Source: Toxorhynchites rutilus septentrionalis (Eukaryota > Arthropoda > Insecta > Diptera > Culicidae). From it: a stretch of DNA of 64,000 nucleotides. The stretch lies in NCBI RefSeq assembly GCF_029784135.1, contig NC_073745.1:53396285-53460284 (forward strand), written 5' to 3'. The notes under the pieces were generated by a model. It was given only the letters and a program-made list of their open reading frames with translations. It was not told the origin of the DNA and did not search any database. This document shows, in pieces, positions 1 through 11,823 of this stretch (its first letter is position 1; the number at the start of each line of letters is the position of its first letter). The position numbers and the translations under genes were made by a program.

Positions 1-620
1 ATTGCAAGTTTCTAGGATCAACAAAAATGAAAACTTAAACTGAACTAACGGCCTTCGGGAACATGTGATATAAATGCGTGATTTTTTGCGCGATTTTTTT
101 ACGTGATTCTCTCGAAATTACACGATTTGTTTTGCCCGCACGCATCAGTCGCATAAAAAAAGAATTCAGTACATTCTTATTTCCACAGAGTGCAGATGCA
201 CTGGGTGTGAGAGCAAAGATTGCTTTTGCGAATCGATAAATTGCTTTTGCGAATCAGAACGCGGAATGTTTTATTGAGGTAAGGCTTAGATTTTTCATCT
301 GTTTTGTGATTAGTTTCATAAAATATATTATGTTATTCATTGTAATAAATTGGTATGGAGTGCCCGAATCGAATCCATCAGGAAATGACTGAACAATAAC
401 TGTGAGTACAAGAGGAAGCTTGTATCTTCGATTTCGACCAATCAGAACGTGGGATTTCCATTTGGATAATAGTTGAGATTTTTTAATTTTTCGATAGTTA
501 CATTCGTGATATATATTATTTTTCGTGATACATATTATTTTTTTTCAATGTAGTAAATTGTTATGGAGTGCCCAAATCGATTGGCACTAAATCCTCATCA
601 TTCCATCATGAAAAGCGTTT
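1..620. other. AT-rich intergenic DNA, no gene
   Basis: I see no coding region. Two short related stretches occur, one near 355-470 and one near 560-640, each containing a form of ATGGAGTGCCC(A/G)AATCGA. A similar sequence recurs near 18055-18130, so this is probably old dispersed repeat DNA. Confidence 0.4.
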
Positions 621-624
621 GAAA

Positions 625-720
625 TTGGACCGCAAGGTAGACGTAGGACTTCCTTTGGCTTAGCTATCATTTGTCTGAAGTTACATCTAAATCAATTCTC
701 AATGGTTGACTGAATGGATA
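625..720 (+). repeat. Fragment of the left end of the 2.4-kb GACGTGGGACTAC repeat
   Basis: The stretch has a diverged form of the left end seen at 3483 and 36310: a GACGTAGGACT core followed by CTTAGC(T)ATCATTTG. Only about 95 bp is recognisable and no matching right end lies nearby. Confidence 0.4.
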
Positions 721-1756
721 TTTTTAAAGTTTGCTTAACATCCTTCTTGTAAGTGTGTAAGTGGATGAGCATAAATCTTGAACATAAGGAAATATATAAA
801 ATTCAATTCTTTAGAGCTGGATGGTGGTCCTATAGGATCTCAGGATACCCAGGATACCCAGCGCAAATCATACCCTTACTTATTCCGACAATCCGACCTC
901 CCCGCCAATTAGAATCATTGATCGACTACGACATTCTTGAACAAATGATATTCATTCTGCTGCTTTGACAATGAAAATGACTGCTGCTTGGACAATGTGT
1001 TTTTTCTTGGTAAGGTGAAATATTTTCAGCACCATATCCAACATTTCGTATTCTCCGCTATCGAATGCATAGCGAATAGCACCATTTGTACGCAATTTGC
1101 ATTGAATTATCATCGATACTTCCTTTTTTGTTGAAGCCTCCATACAGTCAGGCGGCAGAAAAGAAATAGGATTTAGAGCGAAGAGAATAGTGCTAAGGCG
1201 AGTGAACGAGACCATTCTCCCGTCATTTAGTGATCACAACTAAATGGATTTACGAGCGGGCGAATGTGATTTAAATGATTGAAACAAGTTTTCGAGCCAA
1301 TAATAATTAACCAGAATTTAACTCTTGGACATTTTATCTTTCGAGTGGTGTGATTTTCATACCACTCCGTTCAGCCTGAAAAGAGACGTGATTATCTTCC
1401 TTAGAGACGTTCAAAACCTTGCACTCGAAGTGTTATACTCTCGTTTTCGAAACCAAATATAATCATTTGAGAACAACATTTTTTTCGTATTCTACATTCT
1501 TACCATCGAAAATACAGAATATCAGTGTTATAATGGATTTTTGAATCTTTTTTCTATAGCAGAGACGAAGACGTTTCATTTCACGATAAAAATCTCTTAA
1601 ATATACGAAATAAAAAAAAACAACCTTTGAATTTTGAATTATTGTGCAATGTGTGAACTTCACGACCCTCACTAAGACAAGGCTTACAATTTTAACGGGT
1701 TACATTTCTTACATCGGATCTATTATCTGATTTGAATATAAAAAAAAAAGAGTTTT
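721..1756. other. AT-rich intergenic DNA, no gene
   Basis: Open frames here are short and show no recognisable domain. A segment at about 1331-1385 (TTATCTTTCGAGTGGTGTGA...) has diverged relatives near 40718-40775 and 42985-43040, so part of the region belongs to a dispersed repeat. Confidence 0.35.
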
Positions 1757-2904
1757 TCCATATTTTTGGGAACCTTTCTGATTCCAATGGCTTATTGAAA
1801 AGCCATAAAAGTGGATGAGTTAATTCAGATGCCAAATTTTTTATAAAAACCGGTGAGATTCCGTCAGGACCTGGCCCTTTCGAGACATCCAGCTTATTTA
1901 ATGCGTCAAAAATTTCAATGTAAGTTCAATGTAACATCACATGGAAATTCTGGAAGAAATGTAAAGAAGTCACGATCTCGGTCCTCCTCAGCTGTTTCAA
2001 TATAAACTTCTTAAAAAAATGTTGCAAAGTGGTTGCAAATTCCCCACGGTATCGTCAAGGTGCATACGTGATGGAATACCATTGCTTTTTAATTTTGTTT
2101 TAATGTAATTAAAGAAACTTTTCGGGTTAGACTTTATGTCCGACTCTGTTTTTAAGTTGTAATCTTCAAAAGCGCTTTTAACAGTTAAGTTGAGCTGTTC
2201 AGATATTTACAGCTCAACTCAACGAGATTAGCGTCTGATTTGTATTTCTTATAAATTTTATGTTCCTTCTGTTTTTTATTTTATAGATTCTTCATGTTTT
2301 GATTGAACCAAATCGAATATTTTGTGTTTATATTTCTCCTATTTCGTTTTGTTGGTATCTCCTACTCTATAATTTCATTGATCATCGAGTAAAAAGTCGT
2401 CACTGCTACCTCAATGTTTTCCACACTTCTAACTAAATTCTGCCAATTGATATAGTTAAGCTTACACTTGATTGGTTGGTAATTTGCTTTAGTGTAATCA
2501 GAGACTCAAATTCTTAATCAAATGGTTTTTGAGTGTTATCTATAAATATAGAATATTCGATAGCTGTGTGGAAGGCTTCATTTTTCCAAAGTGGAGTTAA
2601 TGATTCTCCACTTTTGTTTAGTCACTTCAGTCACACAAAAATCTTCGGTCATATTCGTCAACAAGAAACCCAAGAAGCATTTCTGTCGATTATGAACATT
2701 GTTTATTTGATTCAACCCAAGACCGGCTATTTTATCAAAAATAAATTGCCGAGTTTTATTATCATTAACAACTGGAAGCAAGATACATTCATTGTCAAAA
2801 TCAGCTTTAATATTTTCATATCGATTTTCTTCTAGATTTCTAGAACCTAAATCTACCGCTACCATATCGAACGCACAAACAACGTCCTGAATACAGCCGC
2901 CCAA
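1757..2904 (-). pseudogene. Decayed non-LTR retrotransposon ORF2 (endonuclease-RT linker and start of RT)
   Basis: Read on the minus strand, several broken frames resemble the middle of a CR1/Jockey-type LINE polyprotein. At about 1850-1890 the peptide KLDVSKGPGPDGIS carries the reverse-transcriptase motif in which PGPDGI is the family signature; it is followed by SELTHPLLWLFN. Upstream, at 2904-2578, an open frame contains a LGLNQINNV...GFLLTN stretch like the end of the endonuclease and the linker. Many stops and frameshifts separate the pieces, so it is inactive. In the intact family the protein nicks DNA and reverse-transcribes its own RNA. The assignment rests mainly on the RT motif; the clade is uncertain. 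Confidence 0.65.
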
Positions 2905-3448
2905 ACACTTTTCTTTGATGTTGTCCCTCCACGCTTATCTCAGTTCCAGTCTCGAAACATAAAAAGCCAGTGTTTTCCCTGTTGCCGCTTCGCATAGGCG
3001 ACGACGTTTTCCACAAGTTATTAAAACCTTCCACCGGTGCAGGCGGTATGGGGTGTAAACAAGCGGTGGTATGTGACAAGAGACCGTGTGTTCCATTTTC
3101 CGACCATGGGGTGGTCTCCCGACGGAAAGCAAACTAGCTGCGGATGAGCGGAGCATCCTACTGCACTGAACGTTAAATTGACCGGATTGAAAATGGGATG
3201 CAGTTTTTCCTGCATTTAAACTTTGATGTTGAAAACAATGACGCAATGGTTACTGCAGATGATAATGCTCCCTCATCGTTTGTTGGAAACGGCGATTATG
3301 GTTCTTTTTTTTTGTTGCTACAGAATATACTTTTGTCGTTTTCGTTTCTGTTGTTGTCATTCTTCTACTGGATGCATAATATTTGCTTAAAAATGGCAGT
3401 TGGGTATTTTTCTACTTCTGGTGCTGACACGGTTTTAAGTAGAAAAAA
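2905..3448. other. GC-richer unique DNA, no gene recognised
   Basis: This stretch is more balanced in base composition than its neighbours and carries no repeat that I recognise elsewhere in the window. Several overlapping open frames of about 100 codons exist on the minus strand, but none shows a domain. Confidence 0.3.
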
Positions 3449-3747
3449 ATGGATGGGTTATATCTATGATATAACTGCCAGGTTGACGTGGGACTACCTC
3501 AGCTTAGGAATCATTTGTTTGTATTGATTAAATTATTGATTGAATGAAACGATTTCCGAATTCAATTGAAAGCGATATATTTGCTTTGTGAGTAAAAAGA
3601 TTGAACCTACGCCATGTAAGGTCAATTAATCCATTGTGATAGATCATGTTCTTCGTTACAAGTAAATTTAATGACAGTCCTTTTACGTTTGGTATGATGC
3701 CTAGGACAAAATATGTGAACGAAAGAATTATGAAACGATTATTTTGA

Positions 3748-4048
3748 CATAGGTCTATGTCTTTGATTTCTATATAGGAGGTAACTCTACGAAAAATGTA
3801 ACGATTTATTAAGAGTTTTCAAACTCATATTACTCAAAATCGTTATTGCGACCAATGTTGTGTTGTATACCATTAGACAGGGAATTTATCCAGCATTTTT
3901 TTTTGCTTCAGACATAAACAGTCAATATAGTAAAGGAAAATTAATAATTTTACAATTAAAATGGGTGTTTTTCGATATTACTGGTCACTCGGTTTTTCCA
4001 CCACAACGCAACGAGCAATCTTTTTGCCTACAATTCGGCGTTAGCTCA
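3748..4048 (+). repeat. Dispersed repeat, copy 1 (related to 15646-15935)
   Basis: A run containing CTATGTCTTTGATT, then CACTCTACGAAAAATGTAACG-like sequence and a TATATACCACTAGA-like block is shared in the same order with 15646-15935. Identity is moderate, with indels. It lies inside the 2.4-kb repeat. No coding potential is seen. Confidence 0.5.
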
Positions 4049-4609
4049 CAATGAGATTAGATGCGTATTATGAATTATTCTCGATTTGTCGATAATAGGC
4101 ATTTATCAGTTGTCAGAATCAATGAAGAGATGATCTAGAAATGATCTTGATGATATTGGATGATTTCACCTAACCTCTCTCAAAATGGTCAACGTTGATA
4201 GAGATTTTATTAGATTTAAGTTTAGGTTGTTCTTCAATCAATTTGTGCTCAATTCACGTTTTATCGTGCAGGTCTGGCTACCAACAATTTATGAAATTGT
4301 GGAACAAGATGTCATTATATCGAGCATGTTGTTGGGTTATGTAAAAAATGCAATTAATGAATTTAACTGGCTGCTGATTTAGAAGTTCGAAAGGGTATAC
4401 TCACTCATATTTTCCAGGGACTCCATTTGATGAATCAAAAAAGAATAAAATACAGATTTTGAACAATGAAAAAAACTCAATTCAAATGCAATTACTACAC
4501 ACAATCACAGTCCTATGTCAAGATCCCGATTGCATCTCTCAAGTGTTCGTACTTCTCGAACTGCGAATTTGCTTGAAACTTGAAAGTTCATTCATCTCTA
4601 GTGTCTGCA

Positions 4610-5670
4610 CGATTTTCCCAGGTTCCTAAGTTTAAAAGACCGTGTTAGGGAAACATATTCTAGTCTGCACCAAGGCAAGCGAATACAAAAGTACTCGCAG
4701 TTTGCATTTATTTGCAAAGCCGAATTCTCCAGAAAACTTGGTTTTGAAGTCTGTGTTAGGCAAACACATTTCAGTCGGAACAAAAATGCCCCCGACTGGC
4801 ATGTATTTGCAATACCGATTTCCCCAGACACCTTGGTTCTGAAGTCTGTGGTGGGGAAACACATTTCAGTCGGAACAAAAATACCCCTGACTTGCATGAA
4901 TTTGCAATGCCTATTTCCCGACGCTCCGTGGATTTGAAGTCTGTGTTAGGGAAACACATTTTAGTCGGAACAAAATACAGGGTAACTTCGATATAACGTA
5001 CATTTTACTTTCAAAATTGTACGTTGTATCGAATTGTACGTTATATAGAAGCATAATAAAGAACTCTGAAACGTAGCTTATATTACTTTATTGTGTTGCT
5101 GTTTGAGTAAGGTTGATGAATAAATTCAATTAGAAAACGAAGCCAACTTTCCCAAGATGTTTCCCTTCGTTCTGTTGATTGAAGTTTGATTCATTTAGAA
5201 TCTTGAATCACAAAAAAGTTGTATTTCGGGATTGGTTAAAGTTACAACACAAACTGTAGTATCTAAATACAGATAATTTATTGTTCTTTCAGAAAAAAAA
5301 AATATGCAAAGAATAATATTTTTTTGGCCTTGATAATGTGTATGTTATATCGAGGTAAAATGTACGTTATATCGAGTGACGTTATATCAAGGGTACGTTA
5401 TATCGAAGTTTCCCTGTACCCCCCAACTTGCATGAGTTTGCAATACCGATTCTCTCCAGGGACCGAAATCTCTGTTAGGGAACACATTTCGGTGGGAACA
5501 AAAGCTCCCCCTACTTTCATGTGCTTGCAATGCCGATTTCTTCAACGCTGCTTGGTTTTGAAGTGTGTGTTAGGGAACACATTTCGGTGAGAACAAAAGT
5601 CCCCCCATTTTCATGTATTTGCAATGCCGATTTCCCCAATGCTGCTTGGTTTTGATGGCTGTGTTGGGGA
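4610..5670 (+). repeat. 95-bp minisatellite inside the 2.4-kb repeat
   Basis: Units start with GAAGTCTGTG at 4746, 4841 and 4936, giving a period of 95 bp. Each unit has GGAACAAAA, a run of Cs, and a TTTGCAAT(A/G)CC block. The array is interrupted at 4976-5418 by a MITE and then continues to about 5670. Related units occur at 11385-11530, 36720-37040 and 37540-37600. Confidence 0.75.
4978..5416. mobile_element. TA-flanked MITE with pogo/Tc1-mariner-type TIRs
   Basis: The ends are inverted repeats: CAGGGTAACTTCGATATAAC on the left and, in reverse complement, CAGGGAAACTTCGATATAAC on the right. TA dinucleotides at 4976-4977 and 5417-5418 are the expected duplicated target. The insertion splits a 95-bp minisatellite unit, which confirms the boundaries. 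Several internal ACGTTATATCGA motifs repeat the TIR core. The 439-bp body has no ORF, so it would depend on a transposase in trans. Confidence 0.85.
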
Positions 5671-6103
5671 AACGGTAAATCGGGCCAATCAATACGAGGC
5701 AGTTAGGGCGTTTAGATAACGCTTAACATTTTACAGTTATTCAATTGTTTATCTAATGAAAAATTACATTTTGTAAATTGTGATAGATGCGTAGAAATAT
5801 TCCTTGTCAATTGCTGCAAGCAATTCATTTTTTCCTGCGTGTTTTGTGTTTAGGTTTTCATTTTACCCCCCATATATTCCGGTTAAACGTAGTCCCACGT
5901 CAAAAAGTCTTCAATCAGCATTGTTACGCAATCATATTTCATCAAAAGCGATAACATTTGAATTGTAACGTGTCGAGTTAGTGCAATACCTTTCATACAA
6001 ACGTCGTTGGTAGAACGCACATTATGTCATGATGTTATTGAATAAAATATTCTATTATCTGCGGCATTAGTACTGATCTTGGAAGAAGGTGAAACTCTCG
6101 CAC

Positions 6104-6108
6104 TCAGT
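6104..6108 (+). promoter_or_regulatory. Possible initiator of the LRR gene
   Basis: TCAGT matches the arthropod initiator consensus and lies 24 bp before the proposed ATG. No clear TATA box lies about 30 bp upstream, so the assignment is weak. Confidence 0.2.
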
Positions 6109-6131
6109 AGCGAAAACAAACTCGTGGCAGC

Positions 6132-7169
6132 ATGATGAAACTGAGTGCAATCTTGTAAGATGTTATTTTGTACAATTTGTGGAAGTGAAAAATATATATT
6201 CAAATTTTCCTCGTTTCCAGTATTTTCCTGATAGTCAAAACGATAACGGATTCAACGGCATTAAACCTCGCTTGCTCGGAGGATTTCGAGGAACGACCCG
6301 AAAATCGGCTACTGCACGAGGGATGCATCATCCGTGATTTGTCGATAGCGGACAGCTCTGCACTGGAAGATGTAATCTTCCCAAGTGAATCCACCATCAT
6401 TTTGTACAAACCAGAAATAGCTGCCAACGTTTCCCGAGAGCTGCAGAACCGACTCGAAAACACCGCGAAGGATCTCATCGTATTCGGAGGTCACGTCCCA
6501 GAGCTGCAGATTTGGCCTGGCTTGGAGAAACTAGTGCTTTTCGGCAGCCAAACTCGTGGTGTCGCTATCGACCAAAATGTCGATCAGTACAACCTCCGAG
6601 TGTTCAACGCGTGGAACTGCTCCTTCGACGCGACTCCCGCCAATATCAACCAATTAACCGAACTCATTTCCTTTGAGATGTATGGCTGCAACATTGAATC
6701 CGTTGATTTGGGCCAGTTCGATGGCTTGTCTCAACTGATACACATTGGATTAGTTCGACAGAAGATAGCAGAGGTGGTGGTCACTAAGTCAGTGTCTCTG
6801 GCGAATCTAACGTCGCTATCTTTGAACGATAACAACCTCAGGGCAGTCGACACGCGTCTTTGGCGAATGCCGAATTTAAAGCGACTCAGTTTGACCACCA
6901 ATAAGCTCAGATTCATTATTGGTTTGGAACGGTTTGAAGAGCTACAAATGCTGGAGCTATACAACAACCGACTGAACTGTGACTGGATAAAGTACGCGAA
7001 CGAATCGCTGAAGAAAGAAAGAATTCCGGCCGAAATGTTGCAACCTTGTCCCTCTACCGACAATGTGGAACAGCAGGAGTTTTGCTGCGTTGGCGATAGA
7101 ACTGATCCAGCATTTCAAGAATATCTACTTGCTACTGAGACAGATGCACCACCTGCCACCGTACAATAA
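6132..7169 (+). CDS. Secreted leucine-rich-repeat protein, LRIM-like (two exons)
   Basis: Exon 1 (6132-6154) encodes the first part of a signal peptide. A 66-bp intron (6155-6220, GTAAGA...TTTCCAG) is removed and exon 2 (6221-7169) continues in frame, giving 323 residues. Joining the exons yields a start MMKLSAIF with a hydrophobic core and likely cleavage near residue 21-25, which is the reason for choosing this start. Cysteines sit at about 26 and 43. LRRs run from about residue 110 to 260, for example LTSLSLNDNNLRAV and LQMLELYNNRL. The protein ends with NCDW, a Cys at about 284 and a double Cys (FCCVG) at about 296-297. A double cysteine after the LRRs is typical of mosquito LRIM proteins; there is no obvious coiled coil or membrane segment, which fits the short LRIM type. 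LRIM-type proteins act in haemolymph, some in complement-like defence. The LRR and secretion calls are firm; LRIM membership is inferred. Confidence 0.88.
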
Positions 7170-7170
7170 A
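7165..7170 (+). terminator. AATAAA polyadenylation signal overlapping the stop codon
   Basis: The hexamer AATAAA spans 7165-7170 and contains the TAA stop (7167-7169) of the LRR gene. If used, the 3' UTR would be only about 15-25 nt. No other AATAAA is close downstream. Confidence 0.45.
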
Positions 7171-9302
7171 GGAAAAATTTGGTGACGGTAATCCTCCCGG
7201 CAGGAAACATATCCGACACAAACCCCGCCAATTTGTGGCATTATAGACCACGTGTATCTCTCCCTATCCGAAAAAGAAAATATGAACCTCAAAACCATGT
7301 AATTAGGACAGTCAGGTTAAACGGCTAATAGCCCTCACACAAGCCTTCATTCGAGGGGTGTGAAACATGAATTATGAATTGTATTGTGAGTTATGAATAC
7401 AAATGCTTGAGTCTCTGTTCCTTCCCTTTGTGTTTATCTTTTCCACACGCTCGTTGGGTCGTGGAATTATGATCGTTTCATTTGGTTTGCTTCCTTCCGC
7501 TTTGATGATTGTGTGTCTGTCTGGCGCACTTATCAAACAGGATCAAAATATCCCCTCTCCTGGTTGGTGCGCTCTGTGCGGCGCAGCAGGCATTTTTGGG
7601 GTGAGGAAACCCATCAATGTCATAATTCACGGGTACTTAACTTTGTTGCGTTTTTATTTGTGCAAGCCGTGCATAAACGCGGGTTCATCAACGTGAGTAG
7701 CTTCCTTTGTTGTTGGTACACGGAAAACTTGAAACCAGATCGAATGTGGTTATGTGTGAATAGAGTTCAGAGTTGCTCTCGGTTTCTCGCGTGGAAACGA
7801 ACGTAAACCACACGGGGAGATTGATTTACGAAATGGCGTTCCGCTTTGACGCCATTTACCGAGTGGCAATCTTTGACGCGCGAAGTGTGCACCTCCTCCG
7901 ATAACTAGGCTAGTACATGAAACGATGGACTGTAGAATTGAAAACAAGCGAAAGACCGTGAAACAGTTCTTATTTTGCACTAATTAACTTGATATGACAT
8001 CGAGTCGCTACCTGGGTCGGAATTTCATCGGGCGAAGAATTCGCTTATCTTGATATTGGATATGTTGGCTTACCTGATCTTGCTTATTATCCTGCATCAT
8101 GTTTGATAACGCTGTTTAAAGAATCAATATTAAGGAGAAAAAATAACATGAAACCCGGAACTAAAAATATGAATGAAAAGTATTTTCTTGTTTCATTTAA
8201 TTAAATTGTTTTAAGGACTTTGGTGGTCGCAGTTTAGCGAGATTCCGGAGAGAATTCCAAAACTTGCAATTCTATACTAGAAATTACAGTTTTGCGCTGC
8301 TGAATTCAAAGTTTCAGATACCAGATGCTAATTTCCCGATTTTTAATTAACATTCCCTTCATTATACGGGTATATGTTATATTCGGGGTTTGTGGCATTC
8401 GGTTCTGACCATCTTCGGGTTGATGGGACCTCATTCTAGACTTTGTTGTCGGAACCGAAAATTCCAAATTTTTGGAACCTTGAACGGTGTCTCTGAACCA
8501 TCAGTTTTTAGAATTCATTTCTTGATTCCTGGTTTAAAAGTTCAATTTTCAAATTCCATGCTCAAAATTCGCATTCTGAACACGTATTAAAATTTATATA
8601 TGTCAGCGGGGATAAAAAAAACCATTTTTAGTCATAAACAACGCAATTTTCTCCACATATTCTCTCGAAATGTCATTGAGAGCAAAGTACTAGAACTGAA
8701 GCTACAGCTATTTATAACCCGTTATCCCCTCCTAGCCGTACAAGGCGCATAACTTGAAACATTGTTTCTCTCGATGTTTTTGTTGTTTTTTGAAGATTGC
8801 TGTTGCGGTTTTCTCAATATATCCAGCCCAACTAACCGATCGATCAATTTAAAATTTTCATTTAACTATAGCAAGCTCGTGAATGTGAAAACTTTTTAAA
8901 ACCTTTTTTAATGCATGAAAAATGCGTGAACATGCAGCGTGATAAAAATATTTTTGTACATGTAAAGAATATACAGAAATATGTTTCATAGTTTTTTTTT
9001 CGTTTCAGTGAGTACATTCTGAATAAACACAACGAATCATTCATTTGGATGTGGTCTACAGCTGATCTATTTATAGTGAATTAATACCTCCAATGAATGT
9101 TCAAGTACAAAGCCTCAGTAAAACAAGTCAAGGACAAAAGAAGAAACCAAAAGGAAGTGAGAAGGAATTGCAAAATAGTGTACACAAGTAATTTAAAAGC
9201 TCACCAGAATCCACCATCGACAGCACCAAAGTCATGATCCAGCAACACAAACGTCAATGACAACACTAAAGATTTTTTTCCTGGACCATAAGAGAGTATT
9301 AC
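7171..9302. other. Intergenic DNA downstream of the LRR gene
   Basis: The part up to about 8000 is GC-richer and non-repetitive; the remainder is AT-rich. Open frames of up to about 100 codons at 7403-7806 overlap each other in different frames and show no domain. I see no RNA gene or recognised transposon. Confidence 0.35.
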
Positions 9303-10055
<753 letters not shown>

Positions 10056-10190
10056 GCTCTCTGTTAGATCGTCCTCCTAAACGCGCGGCGGCCGATACCC
10101 TGTAGATGCCGAGAGAAGTTCTGTATTATAGACCGGAGAAGCGATATATTTCTTTGTGGTGCCAAAGACGTTTACACGAACATGAATGTA

Positions 10191-10315
10191 TGGAAAAAAA
10201 TCATAATCGAATTTAGAGAACAGACCATGTACATTTTGTTTAATGTCCCGAAAAAAGACCTGTTCAAAACTTTCAAAATTTCGGCACAATTGGACATGAT
10301 TTAGGGGTGCCTCAA
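10191..10315 (+). repeat. Dispersed repeat pair, copy 1
   Basis: The block starting AATCATAATCGAATTTAG and ending GACATGATTTAGGGGTGCCT recurs with divergence at 10855-10975 in the same orientation. Confidence 0.6.
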
Positions 10316-10854
10316 AATGCTCAAAGTTTTGTTTTTTTGGAGCTCGAAAATTTCCCAAGGGGGAGGGGTGTGTCTTCAAATTGCATGAAACGTCGAGATC
10401 TACTGTTATTTCTATTTTTTTTGACGGAAGTCGACTCTCTGGAATTGGCAAGAAGGGGGCAAAAAAATATATAAATGTTATAAAAAGACACTTTCCGTCG
10501 GTCAGACTGAATATTCGCTATTTTCAAAGAATTGAAAAACTCACATTAATAGAATTCTTCACCGAGAGTGCAAAAAATTCCGTCTAATCAACAAACTGCT
10601 TCCAAGAGAAAAAAGAAACACCCTGCGACATAAAAAATTGGCGAATAGGTCGTATGCACTAGCAAATGAGAAAAAAAATTGGATTCACTAGATTTTCACT
10701 TTTCATTAAATACATTTATGCTCCCTCGAAACGTTTCCCAGAAATTTGAGTATTATTTATCATATTTATCTTAAATGAAAGAGAAAAAAAGGTGAAGAAA
10801 GGAGAGTGAGATAGAAGAAAGACAGAGAGAAAACAGAAAAAGAGAGAACGAAAT

Positions 10855-10975
10855 TGAAAAAAATCATCATCGAATTTAGAGAACCGACCATATTAATTTT
10901 GTTTATTGGCTAAAATAAATTAGCTGTGCAAAATATCAGTTCAATCGGACATGATTTAGGGGTGCCTCAAAGCGC
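10855..10975 (+). repeat. Dispersed repeat pair, copy 2
   Basis: Second copy of the 10191-10315 block, retaining both the GAATTTAGAGAAC core and the GACATGATTTAGGGGTGCCT end. A purine-rich GAGA stretch lies immediately before it (about 10770-10855). Confidence 0.6.
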
Positions 10976-11384
10976 TTGCTATAATTCTTCTTCGTGTGGT
11001 ATTTTTCTCATGCATCTCAAAAATAATTAGTTTGGTGTCTTTCGCCTTTTATCTTTCTGTTTGAACATACAGAACAATGCTCCTTACATCTACACAGTGC
11101 CACAACACATGGAGTTAAGCATGGATGACAACTTTTATTCATACTGAGTACCGTTATCTATTACTCACAGTAGTACCGTTTTGATTCATGAATAAGTTCA
11201 CAAGAAATTAAAATTCATTTAGAAAAAGTTTGAACTGATATATTGTAGCATAAATTATAATATTAGTACACTTCTTTGCTGTGGTGGCTGAGAGCAGACG
11301 AAAGACCGCAAAGTGTTAATTTCGATACAGATTTTCTGAGAATAAACTCAGATAAGAAGATTTTTTGAGACCAGAAACACAGAT

Positions 11385-11823
11385 TTAAAAATGGCAACCC
11401 TGATGCCGATTTCTTCCGGTTCCGTGGTTTAGAAGTCCGTGTTAGTGAAACACATTCCAGTGGGAACAAAAGTACTCTCTACTTGCATGTATTTGAAATG
11501 CCGATTTCCCCAGGCTACTTGGTTTTGAAGACTGTGTTGGGGAAACCGTAAATCGGGCAAATCTAAACTTGGCAGTTAGGGTGTTTAGGTAACGCTTGAC
11601 ATTTTACAGTTATTCAATTGCTTATTTCATGAAAAATAACATTTTATTACCTGTGATAGATGGGTAGAAATATTTCCCATCAATTGATGCAAACATCTTT
11701 CCGATCTATTGAGGAATGTTCGAGTTAGAGGCGCTCGAAATCTTTATTTTTTTCCAGCATGTTCTGTGTTAAGGTTTTCATTTTACCCCCATATATTCCG
11801 GTTAGACGTAGTTCCACGTCAAA
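11385..11823 (+). mobile_element. Right-hand part of a GACGTGGGACTAC-family repeat
   Basis: It contains two minisatellite units followed by the same right arm as the elements at 5905 and 37882: AATCGGGCAAATC, TTTAGGTAACGC, a TTCAATTG block, and a terminal GACGTAGTTCCACGTC. No left end is present nearby, so this copy is truncated. Confidence 0.6.

Larger units (their letters stand above)
3449..5905 (+). mobile_element. 2.4-kb TIR-flanked repeat (GACGTGGGACTAC family)
   Basis: The left end (about 3449-3510) has ATGGATGGGTTATATC, then TTGACGTGGGACTACCT. The right end (about 5840-5903) reads, in reverse complement, TTGACGTGGGACTACGTTTA. A second copy with the same two ends lies at 36284-37882 and a right-hand part at 11385-11823, which shows this is a dispersed element. 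The interior holds a 95-bp minisatellite and no transposase, so it would be non-autonomous. The superfamily is unknown. The true left boundary may lie a little outside the position given. Confidence 0.6.
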
